A stretch of DNA of 6,508 nucleotides from Candidatus Saccharimonadota bacterium (GTDB taxonomy: Bacteria; Patescibacteriota; Saccharimonadia; Saccharimonadales; UBA7683). The stretch is taken from assembly GCA_018061375.1 (NCBI GenBank), contig JAGOUG010000046.1, positions 1-6,508 on the forward strand, read 5' to 3'. This document shows positions 1 through 5,235 of the stretch, one piece after another. Both the position numbers and the translations under genes were made by a program. Under the pieces are notes generated by a model that saw only the letters and a program-made list of their open reading frames with translations, ran no database searches and was not told the DNA's origin. Within the stretch, counting starts at the first letter, position 1. Each line of letters begins with the position of its first letter.

Positions 1-68
1 GTTCTACAACGGAGTCGAAACTGCAGCTCTCGTGCTCGAGAGCTGCAGTTTCGACTCCGTTGTAGAAC
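1..68. repeat. Perfect 32-bp inverted repeat with 4-nt loop at the window edge
   Basis: Positions 1-32 are the exact reverse complement of 37-68, separated by TGCT at 33-36. The repeat lies inside an open reading frame, and one arm starts on base 1 of the window. A perfect long palindrome inside a gene at a sequence end is what a fold-back chimera or assembly terminus looks like. A genuine hairpin or a telomere-like covalently closed end would look the same in an assembly. It does not resemble an intrinsic terminator, because it has no T-run and sits in coding sequence. Confidence 0.95.
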
Positions 69-298
69 TCCTTGTACGTCAGCTGTTCGGCAATCGACAT
101 CTTGCCCCCCACCCAGAAGATGGTTGGTGCGATGATGATTCCAAGCAGCGTCAGTGCCAAGAAGTACTCCCGCCACTCGAGGTGGCAGTATTCGGAGTAG
201 TAGCTACCTGCGCGTTGCGCAAGCTTCGGTGCGGCAAACTTGATAGCGAGGCCAGTGAGCCCCACCACCAAGATCACAGCAAGTGTGAACGTAAGCAT
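1..298 (-). CDS. Small two-helix membrane protein of unknown function, 3' end missing
   Basis: This is a partial gene, open at the left edge, with 99 codons visible. The start is ATG at 298-296, chosen because a full AGGAGG lies 10 nt upstream (314-309). Two hydrophobic segments are visible, residues about 3-22 and 48-66. A basic and aromatic stretch lies between them, and the soluble part after them begins MSIAEQLTYKEFYNGVETAA (residues 67-86). From memory, small proteins with a 'LTYxEFxNG' segment after two helices occur in actinobacterial phages and Saccharibacteria, but I cannot confirm the family. Codons after about residue 87 lie in the distal arm of a perfect inverted repeat and may be artefactual, so the true C-terminus is unknown. 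Base composition is visibly richer in GC than the core genes to the right. The gene is divergent from the YdcF-like gene. I trust that it is a gene but not any function. Confidence 0.7.
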   Translation of the reverse strand, partial: MLTFTLAVILVVGLTGLAIKFAAPKLAQRAGSYYSEYCHLEWREYFLALTLLGIIIAPTIFWVGGKMSIAEQLTYKEFYNGVETAALEHESCSFDSVVE

Positions 299-308
299 TA
301 TTGGTGGG

Positions 309-314
309 CCTCCT
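309..314 (-). promoter_or_regulatory. Strong Shine-Dalgarno for the two-helix membrane protein
   Basis: On the minus strand this reads AGGAGG, 10 nt before the ATG at 298. It fixes that start and is one of only two good ribosome binding sites in the window. Confidence 0.8.
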
Positions 315-324
315 GGTAGATGAG

Positions 325-375
325 TGTTTTGTTGGCCACTCAACATACAAAATAGGCTGAGCGGCCAACAAAACA
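325..375. promoter_or_regulatory. Long imperfect dyad, probable operator or 5' UTR hairpin
   Basis: Positions 325-342 pair with 358-375 at 17 of 18 positions, including an uninterrupted 13-bp arm (325-337 with 363-375) around a core GGCC. The only mismatch is 338/362, and the spacer is 15 nt (343-357). On the minus strand the spacer holds TATTTT (354-349), with TTGTTT (376-371) 16 nt upstream. The dyad would therefore bracket the -10 box of the membrane-protein gene like a repressor operator. If transcription instead starts further upstream (see 377-404), the same dyad would form an RNA hairpin shortly before the Shine-Dalgarno. Sequence alone cannot decide between the two. Confidence 0.6.
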
Positions 376-376
376 A
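349..376 (-). promoter_or_regulatory. Candidate promoter of the two-helix membrane protein, inside the dyad
   Basis: On the minus strand TTGTTT (376-371), a 16-nt spacer and TATTTT (354-349) give a moderate sigma-70-type match. The start point would be near 342, about 44 nt before the ATG and upstream of the AGGAGG. The overlap with the inverted repeat suggests autoregulation or repression. Confidence 0.4.
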
Positions 377-404
377 AAAATAGCAAACTAACGATGTTAA
401 TGAA
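377..404 (-). promoter_or_regulatory. Alternative upstream promoter for the membrane protein
   Basis: On the minus strand a TTCATT-like -35 (near 404-399), a spacer of about 16 nt and an extended -10 TGC-TATTTT (385-377) are visible. This would start RNA near 370 and place most of the inverted repeat in the leader. It is weaker than typical and offered only as an alternative. Confidence 0.3.
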
Positions 405-473
405 CGATTTGCTCAATTTACAGATGTGTAAAGTGCAAATCTAACTTGCAAATTGTAACCCATTTTTGCATAA

Positions 474-522
474 TTGTCAACATATATTCACACGTGTATA
501 AAATTTGATATACTAGATCGAA
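474..522 (+). promoter_or_regulatory. Promoter region of the YdcF-like gene, with a -10 box 8 nt from ATG
   Basis: Two overlapping -10 solutions are visible. One is TTGTCA (474-479), a 17-nt spacer and TATAAA (497-502), a near-consensus pair that starts near 509. The other is an extended -10, TGA-TATACT (506-514), with TTCACA (487-492) 16 nt upstream. Its start point would fall at 521-523, that is, on the ATG. No Shine-Dalgarno is present. The second solution matches the TATACT-N8-ATG spacing of three other genes in the window, so I favour it for a leaderless message. An 8-bp palindrome ACACGTGT (490-497) touches the upstream -10. Confidence 0.65.
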
Positions 523-1242
523 ATGACGGAGTTAATTACACAAAGACCTGCTGATGCTGTTGTTCCAATTACGTACAGTACTCGGGATAATGGGGCGCAT
601 CATACGGAGACGCTATCCCCTTCTCGGTTGAGCCTTATGGCCTACGATGCAGCATGTTACGTGGCTGCACAAACAGGGGTAAAGCAGTTGGTAATAGCCG
701 GTGAACAAAGTTATAGCTATGATGAACGTACCACTGGTGATCTTTTAGTTCCGCATACCCCAGAAGGGCATGATTTTGAAATTACCGTTTTGCGAAATGC
801 AAATAATCGACTATTAAACACACCACACCAAGTGGATGCGATTTCTGAAGAGTTCGAATCTCATGAAGTGGTAACAGTAGTTTGCTGGGCATTCCATGAG
901 GAGCGCATTAAACATGGATTCGAAGCTCAAAAATCTGGGCCAATCGTTGATTATGTGCATGTTGAGGATGTGATAAATCACTTGTGGGACACAGAGGCTC
1001 TTTGGGAAGATCCAGAGCAGATGCGCAGAGACTTCAGGCAGCGGTACGATATTCAGGTTGATTGGCCAATAGTAGCGCATAGAGGATTACCGCCTTTTGA
1101 AAAACGAGAGAAGTATACTCGTGTCGCTATGAAGTTTGGTAAGAACGGATGGCTACTTAAACTACTAACCCGCGCACGCGGGGCTGGTCGTTACGATGAT
1201 ATCGATGAATTTGCTATGCCGATTCAACGAACCACGTATTAA
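523..1242 (+). CDS. YdcF/SanA/ElyC-like (DUF218) domain protein, divergent
   Basis: The protein has 239 residues and no signal peptide or membrane helix, so it is probably cytoplasmic. The first half follows the DUF218 plan. It has an S-R pair with a helix (SPSRLSLMAYDAACYV, 33-48) and a beta strand ending in a loop (VKQLVIAGE, 53-61). After these come an NT motif (LNTPHQVD, 98-105) and a strand with the late His/Arg pair (VVTVVCWAFHEERIK, 116-130; H125 and R128). In DUF218 proteins such as YdcF these last motifs line a nucleotide-like pocket, and the biochemical role is mostly unknown. The usual Gly-rich N-terminal strand is absent or unrecognisable. About 100 residues after the core (140-239), rich in W, R and D, have no counterpart that I recognise. 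Start ATG is set by the -10 spacing, not by a ribosome binding site. It stops 32 bp before pyrH, which has its own -10. The fold call is moderate; no specific substrate can be proposed. Confidence 0.55.
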   Translation: MTELITQRPADAVVPITYSTRDNGAHHTETLSPSRLSLMAYDAACYVAAQTGVKQLVIAGEQSYSYDERTTGDLLVPHTPEGHDFEITVLRNANNRLLNTPHQVDAISEEFESHEVVTVVCWAFHEERIKHGFEAQKSGPIVDYVHVEDVINHLWDTEALWEDPEQMRRDFRQRYDIQVDWPIVAHRGLPPFEKREKYTRVAMKFGKNGWLLKLLTRARGAGRYDDIDEFAMPIQRTTY

Positions 1243-1274
1243 CTCTGAAATTGCATGTGTTACACTTGTAAGCA
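1239..1274 (+). promoter_or_regulatory. Leaderless-type promoter of pyrH
   Basis: An extended -10, TGT-TACACT (1258-1266), lies exactly 8 nt before ATG at 1275. A TTAACT-like -35 (1239-1244) with a 16-nt spacer overlaps the stop codon of the preceding gene. No Shine-Dalgarno is present. The predicted start point is at 1273-1275. Confidence 0.6.
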
Positions 1275-1976
1275 ATGTATAAACGGGTATTACTAAAACT
1301 TTCCGGGGAACAATTAGCAGGGGCCGATGGGTCAGGTATTAACCCAGAATTTGTTGGATGGTTGGCAGCTGAAATTAAAAAAGTTACTGAGGCTGGTATT
1401 CAAGTAACAATTGTAGTTGGTGGTGGTAACTTTCTCCGGGGGGCTTCATTTGCCGGGCATGGTATTGAACGGGCTACGGCAGATTATATGGGTATGCTTG
1501 CAACAGTTATGAATGGTCTGGCACTTATGGATATGGTTGAACATAACGGACAGCCTGCGCGGCTACAATCTAATATTCAGATTAATGAGATCGCGGAGCC
1601 GTTTATCCGCCGCCGTGCTATTCGCCACATGGAAAAAGGCCGAGTTGTTATAGTTGCTGGTGGGCTCGGTAAGCCATACCTCACATCTGATACTGCAGCA
1701 GCTTCAGTTGCACTCGAACTTGACTGCGAAGTAATTTTAAAAGCTACTAAAGTAGATGGTATTTATGATAAAGACCCTGCTAAACACGATGACGCTGTTA
1801 AATTAGACACGGTTAGTTTTCAGGAATCGGTAGAAAATGGTGCCATTAAAGTAATGGACAAAGCCGCCCTCGGACTTGCTATGGAGCAAGGCATGCCAGT
1901 TATTGTGTTTGATCTTAAAGACGGCAATATTTTAAAGGCCGCACTAGGTGAGCCTGTTGGCACAAAAGTTAGTTAA
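1275..1976 (+). CDS. pyrH: Uridylate kinase (UMP kinase)
   Basis: This cytoplasmic enzyme phosphorylates UMP to UDP with ATP in pyrimidine nucleotide synthesis and belongs to the amino acid kinase fold. Its 233 residues are typical for bacterial PyrH. Visible motifs, in order, are KRVLLKLSGE (3-12, phosphate binding), VVGGGNFLRG (47-56), D70-Y-M-G-M-L (UMP region), GGLGKPYLTSDTAAA (129-143), and LKATKVDGIYDKDP (155-168, nucleotide and UMP site). The segment that reads GTGNPFFTTD in the E. coli enzyme is altered: the UMP-contacting Thr138, Asn140 and Thr145 correspond here to Leu131, Lys133 and Ser138. The rest is well conserved, so I still expect an active enzyme. The usual tsf and frr neighbours are absent. 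The last 8 bp overlap the 3' end of the convergent hydrolase gene. Confidence 0.96.
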   Translation: MYKRVLLKLSGEQLAGADGSGINPEFVGWLAAEIKKVTEAGIQVTIVVGGGNFLRGASFAGHGIERATADYMGMLATVMNGLALMDMVEHNGQPARLQSNIQINEIAEPFIRRRAIRHMEKGRVVIVAGGLGKPYLTSDTAAASVALELDCEVILKATKVDGIYDKDPAKHDDAVKLDTVSFQESVENGAIKVMDKAALGLAMEQGMPVIVFDLKDGNILKAALGEPVGTKVS

Positions 1977-2664
1977 GAATTTTAGCCAGTAGGTCAATGA
2001 GCTTGTTGCGGTTTTCACCCGTAAAGTTATGATCTGCTGCAATTTGAGAGATGTGTACGTTACTACCGAGAGTTTTAAAATTTGTAGTCCCAATAACCTC
2101 ATCTTTAGTAGTTTGAATAAGGTCAATTAGTAGTGTACTGCTATATGTAGCTATGGTATCGATCGGTTCGAGTTCCGCCATTTCGTTAAAAAATGTGTAT
2201 GGAATATGGGTCGTAGTGCCATTTTTTCGGGGTACCAGAAGCTCAGATGTGCCTTTCGTGGCTCCTGGGTAGTGCGTAAAATACATTTCTAACGCTCTAC
2301 CGCCAAAGGTATCTGGTGGCGCGAGTAGTACCACGTGGCCTTCTATCTTTAGGTTGGCAAGTGAAGCCACAATACAACCCATGCTATGAGCAACTATGTG
2401 AATGATAGTGTTAGGATACTCGCTTTGAATTGCTGCCACAACTGAAGCAACCCGCTTCACCTGCTCGGTGACAGTGGTAATTGTGATGTCGTCTTCAGAT
2501 ACAGTGTATAGATCAAATAGTGCACTGCCCCACCCTTCTGGCAGACTTTCCTTGATGTCCGTAAACATACCACGAGAATCATAGCGTACCCCAAAACCAT
2601 GTATAAACACCACAATATTTGTAGTGTCAGCAGTGACGTTAATTTGGGTAATCTGCTGGTTCAC
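1969..2664 (-). CDS. Alpha/beta-hydrolase (esterase/lipase-like)
   Basis: The 231-residue protein has the compact alpha/beta-hydrolase layout. It starts with a first strand and oxyanion loop VVFIHGFG (18-25). The nucleophile elbow AHSMG (92-96, Ser94) follows, then an acid in TTKDEVIG (185-192, probably Asp188). The late histidine is in ADHNFTG (210-216, His212). The order Ser-Asp-His is canonical. No signal peptide or helix is seen, so it is probably cytoplasmic; the natural substrate cannot be read from the sequence. The start is GTG at 2664-2662. It overlaps the smpB stop as GTGA, there is no ribosome binding site, and translation is probably coupled to smpB by termination-reinitiation. 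Its stop (1971-1969) lies inside the last codons of convergent pyrH, an 8-bp tail-to-tail overlap. Homologues are often labelled RBBP9/YdeN-like or generic hydrolase; I am sure of the fold only. Confidence 0.85.
   Translation of the reverse strand: MNQQITQINVTADTTNIVVFIHGFGVRYDSRGMFTDIKESLPEGWGSALFDLYTVSEDDITITTVTEQVKRVASVVAAIQSEYPNTIIHIVAHSMGCIVASLANLKIEGHVVLLAPPDTFGGRALEMYFTHYPGATKGTSELLVPRKNGTTTHIPYTFFNEMAELEPIDTIATYSSTLLIDLIQTTKDEVIGTTNFKTLGSNVHISQIAADHNFTGENRNKLIDLLAKILN
2661..2664 (-). other. GTGA stop-start overlap joining smpB and the hydrolase
   Basis: The smpB stop TGA (2663-2661) shares bases with the hydrolase start GTG (2664-2662). With no ribosome binding site before the hydrolase, this suggests translational coupling and a two-gene transcript. 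Confidence 0.8.
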
Positions 2665-3119
2665 CGCTTAATTTCTCTGCCTGCGTCCCTGTCTTGCTGT
2701 CTTCGCTTTATGGTTTCACGCTTATCGTAGTTCTTTTTACCCTTGGCTATTGCAAGCTCGATTTTTATAAACTTACCTGTCGTGAATAACCGGGTTGGTA
2801 CAATCGTCATACCCTGTTTTTTAGCATCCTCGATTTGCAGGAGCTGTTTTTTTGTAACAAGGAGTTTGCGAGGTGTAGTGATCTCTCGTTCTTCAGTATG
2901 CGCCTGTGCGGTATCGGGTATGGTAATACTCATATTTGTGAGCCATAATTCACCGGCTTTTATGTTCGCATAGCTTCCTGTCAGCCGAACATGGCCAAGT
3001 CGTGCGCCGCGTACCTCAGGCCCACTTAGAATAATGCCTGCTGAAATAGTTTCACCAAGTTCGTAATCGAACCGTGCGCGCCGATTCACAATAGGTGGTT
3101 TTGTTACTGGCTTCTTCAT
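2661..3119 (-). CDS. smpB: SsrA-binding protein SmpB
   Basis: SmpB binds tmRNA and delivers it to stalled ribosomes for trans-translation in the cytoplasm. The 152 residues match the family length. The N-terminal beta-barrel signature is NRRARFDYELGETISAGIIL (12-31), followed by SGPEVRGARLGHVRLTGSYA (32-51), where Glu35 is the conserved acid. The core PRKLLV (83-88) corresponds to the family's RKLLL. The tail KGKKNYDKRETIKRRQQDRD (126-145) is the conserved GKK-x-x-DKR element and the basic helix that enters the decoding centre. The aromatic residue usually before the EVK segment is replaced (GPEVRG). The start is ATG, with TATACT 8 nt upstream and no Shine-Dalgarno. The stop TGA overlaps the GTG of the next gene. 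No tmRNA gene is visible in this window. Confidence 0.96.
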   Translation of the reverse strand: MKKPVTKPPIVNRRARFDYELGETISAGIILSGPEVRGARLGHVRLTGSYANIKAGELWLTNMSITIPDTAQAHTEEREITTPRKLLVTKKQLLQIEDAKKQGMTIVPTRLFTTGKFIKIELAIAKGKKNYDKRETIKRRQQDRDAGREIKR

Positions 3120-3133
3120 CTGTAAATAGTATA
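3120..3133 (-). promoter_or_regulatory. Leaderless-type -10 box of smpB
   Basis: On the minus strand TATACT (3133-3128) is followed by exactly 8 nt and then ATG at 3119. No convincing -35 or TG extension is seen. It lies in the 46-bp gap behind the glycoside hydrolase gene, so smpB probably has its own start point even if upstream RNA reads through. Confidence 0.6.
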
Positions 3134-3165
3134 CCGTATGTCACGGATATTACGGATTCTATGAA

Positions 3166-4296
3166 TTATGGCTGCGCTTTTTCAAGTTCTTGCTTGACGA
3201 CGTTCCAGAGGCTTGGGTCATTGAATTTTACTTTGCGCCAATACCACCATTCACCTCCCCATAAGTAGATGTCACGGAACCCCGTTGCTTCACCGTACTG
3301 GATTCTTCCTGCTAGGCGCTCAGCATCCATCGATTTATTTTGTTCTTCAATTGAAGCCTCGACTAGGGGCATTGGTGCCCATGGCTCGGCTTGAAGTTCG
3401 TGTAACATTGATGATCTTCCGGTTAGGAGTTCGGTCCAACCGGCCCTACCCCCGTAATACCACGGCGTAAATGGGTATTCAAAGTAGCGTTTTGTAACAG
3501 TGGCATCGTAGACGCGTTTATAGACAGACACGCCGAATTGATCGGGGCGCGGATCACCTACTGGAATACCGAGGTAGTTATTAGATAGGCTGACTATTAT
3601 TGGCGTGTTGGGATCCTTCTGCTTTACAAAATCGTACTCTTTGATGAGACGTTCCTTTGAGTAGTCGGTACATGTGCCGAAGACCTCTAAAAAGTACTCA
3701 TTTTCAAGCTGGTAGCTTTTCAGGCTTGGTCTGTCTTTGTAACGTTCTACGACTGCACCGATGTACTTTTCTAGCTCTGGGTAGATTGCTTCAACTGGTT
3801 GATCTTTTGCCCATTTCGGCGCATGGCACTCGGGCCAACGGGGTTGCCGAAGTCCGATTGCCAATGAGACCGTTCCGCCACTCTTTTCAATTGCATCAAA
3901 CTGCCAGTCGAGTTCTTTAAAGTCGTAGGTGCCTTTCGTCGGCTCAATGTTTGACCAGTAGCTCATTAAGCGGTAGTTTTTAATGCCCATATCATTTATG
4001 AGAGCATCGAGCGTCTCTTTCGGGTCAACGCCGAGATACCGGGAATACGGGGCGGAAAATGTTACCCCATAGTTGAGTGGCTCATCCTGGTGTTTCCATC
4101 GGTAATAGAGCGACATTACATACAGGTTCCCCAGGAATAGTATGAACGTGAGTACCAGAAGAATCAGGGCTTTCTGCCATATACGCCGAGCGCCCCACCA
4201 TCGCTTAATGGCTAGATACTTACTTTCAGGTTTCTTGCTCACTGCCTTTTTAGGCGGGGAAGATTTTTTGTTTGGTTTGGGTTTCTTTTTTGCCAT
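3166..4296 (-). CDS. Membrane-anchored glycoside hydrolase-like TIM-barrel protein (clan GH-A type)
   Basis: The protein has 376 residues. A lysine-rich cytosolic head (1-42) precedes one transmembrane helix (about 43-65, LILLVLTFILFLGNLYVMSL). Everything after it, from about residue 75, should lie outside the membrane. The outer part resembles clan-A glycosidases such as GH5, GH39 and GH42. It has a first-barrel segment MGIKNYRLMSYWSNIEPTKG (103-122), where the R-x-x-x-x-W-x-x-x-E pattern is typical. A Q-x-E-N-E-Y motif (LENEYF, 197-202) supplies a likely acid/base Glu200. A later HELQAEPW (299-306) holds the likely nucleophile, Glu300 or Glu304. The barrel ends in the aromatic strand YLWGGEWWYW (344-353). 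Cys157 and Cys209 could form a disulfide outside the cell. The sugar substrate is not predictable, and a non-catalytic or transferase role cannot be excluded. The gene is divergent from a glycosyltransferase, which suggests joint work on cell-surface glycans. Confidence 0.8.
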   Translation of the reverse strand: MAKKKPKPNKKSSPPKKAVSKKPESKYLAIKRWWGARRIWQKALILLVLTFILFLGNLYVMSLYYRWKHQDEPLNYGVTFSAPYSRYLGVDPKETLDALINDMGIKNYRLMSYWSNIEPTKGTYDFKELDWQFDAIEKSGGTVSLAIGLRQPRWPECHAPKWAKDQPVEAIYPELEKYIGAVVERYKDRPSLKSYQLENEYFLEVFGTCTDYSKERLIKEYDFVKQKDPNTPIIVSLSNNYLGIPVGDPRPDQFGVSVYKRVYDATVTKRYFEYPFTPWYYGGRAGWTELLTGRSSMLHELQAEPWAPMPLVEASIEEQNKSMDAERLAGRIQYGEATGFRDIYLWGGEWWYWRKVKFNDPSLWNVVKQELEKAQP

Positions 4297-4384
4297 AGTG
4301 TAATAGATCTAATATAAGTACCATAATAATACCATAAGCATAACAATCTGTAATGCAAAGTAGTGATATACTAAGAGGCATAAT
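4297..4384. promoter_or_regulatory. Divergent promoter region between glycosidase and glycosyltransferase genes
   Basis: In this 88-bp AT-rich gap the plus strand has the extended -10 TGA-TATACT (4364-4372), 12 nt before the glycosyltransferase ATG. This predicts a leader of only about 4-6 nt. The AAGAGG at 4373-4378 would lie upstream of that start point and so could not serve as a ribosome binding site. On the minus strand TATATT (4316-4311), 14 nt before the glycosidase ATG, is the best -10 but is less clear. The 8-mer TACCATAA occurs at 4319-4326 and 4330-4337, one helical turn (11 bp) apart, between the two promoters. Confidence 0.5.
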
Positions 4385-5233
4385 ATGGAACATAAACATC
4401 CGTTAACAATTGGCTTGGTTATTCCAGCCTATAATGAAGCAGAATCAATAGAATCATGCTTGACTGCCGTGTTTGCGCAAACACACCCGTTTGATGAAGT
4501 TATTGTTGTAGACAATAACTCAACCGATAACACGGTAGAGATTGCCTCTCAGTTTAAAGGAGTGACGGTAATTACAGAGCCAAAACAAGGTGTCACGCAC
4601 ACGCGCGACACAGGTTTTGATGCCGCCACTACAGATATTATTGGCCGGATTGATGCCGATTCACTTTTAGAGCCTGATTGGGCCACGCAAGTGATCAGCG
4701 TTTTTGCTGATGATTCCATCGCCGCTTCAACGGGGCCCGTCTACTATCACGACATGCCAGCAAAGCCTACCGGGCAAAAGTTCGATTCTCTTATTCGAGG
4801 TGGAATTGACAAACTCTCTACAAAGTCCAAATTTTTGTACGGTAGTAACATGGCAATTCGACGTGATGCTTGGCGAATTATGCGAGACGTTGTGTGTCAT
4901 GAAGATGCCTATCACGAGGACCTCGACTTGGCGATTCACTTAACAGATTATGATTATAATATTTATTTTGACAAAAAAATGATTGCGGGAGTATCGTCTC
5001 GTCGCATGGAAAGCTCCCCTGCTGATTTCAGAAAGTATATGAAGATGTATTCTGCTACCTATAAAGGTCACGGTATTCGTGAGGCATCAGTAAATATTCC
5101 GATTATAGTTTTCTGGTCTCTCTACCCGAGTATGAAGCTACTTCGTGGTGCATATAATCCGGATACAAATAAAATATCGTTAGAAAAACTACTTCTAAAA
5201 AGTTCCAGCTCGCGCAGTCACCCAAACGGGTAG
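4385..5233 (+). CDS. Family 2 glycosyltransferase
   Basis: The enzyme transfers a sugar from a nucleotide-sugar donor to an acceptor, probably in cell-surface glycan assembly at the cytosolic face of the membrane. The 282 residues carry a complete GT-A fold. It starts with IGLVIPAYNEAESIESCL (9-26) and the strand VIVVDNNSTDNT (39-50), where Asp43 binds uridine. The metal-binding Asp-x-Asp is in GRIDADSLLEPDW (87-99; Asp90 and Asp92). The acceptor-side motif GSNMAIRR (153-160) and the catalytic HEDLDLAIHL (177-186; Asp179 is the likely base) follow. No clear transmembrane segment is present, although VNIPIIVFWSLYPSMKLL (236-253) is hydrophobic and may touch the membrane. Donor and acceptor are unknown. 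The start is supported by the domain beginning at once and by TATACT 12 nt upstream. It is divergent from the anchored glycosidase and ends 2 bp before the convergent nuclease gene. Confidence 0.92.
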   Translation: MEHKHPLTIGLVIPAYNEAESIESCLTAVFAQTHPFDEVIVVDNNSTDNTVEIASQFKGVTVITEPKQGVTHTRDTGFDAATTDIIGRIDADSLLEPDWATQVISVFADDSIAASTGPVYYHDMPAKPTGQKFDSLIRGGIDKLSTKSKFLYGSNMAIRRDAWRIMRDVVCHEDAYHEDLDLAIHLTDYDYNIYFDKKMIAGVSSRRMESSPADFRKYMKMYSATYKGHGIREASVNIPIIVFWSLYPSMKLLRGAYNPDTNKISLEKLLLKSSSSRSHPNG

Positions 5234-5235
5234 TA

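Noticed and set aside
35..40. CTCGAG inside the palindrome, resembling the loop of synthetic hairpin constructs
   Set aside because: The dyad centre is TGCT at 33-36, not CTCGAG, and the arms belong to the natural coding frame, so there is no sign of vector sequence.
32..319. Plus-strand open frame of 95 codons at the left edge
   Set aside because: It starts in the inverted repeat and lies antisense to the better-supported minus-strand membrane-protein gene, which has AGGAGG and clear hydrophobic helices. It has no ribosome binding site and no family features.
325..375. Invertible promoter flanked by inverted repeats
   Set aside because: The repeats are only 15 bp apart, far too close for a site-specific inversion segment, and no recombinase gene is present in the window.
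204..416. Minus-strand open frame of 70 codons with a signal-peptide-like beginning
   Set aside because: It needs a TTG start. Its hydrophobic stretch comes from the T/G-rich dyad arm, and it overlaps the membrane-protein gene out of frame. The later residues look like random translation.
434..453. Direct repeat TGCAAAT (434-440 and 447-453) upstream of the YdcF-like promoter
   Set aside because: A 7-mer repeated twice in AT-rich DNA is expected by chance; nothing else supports a binding site.
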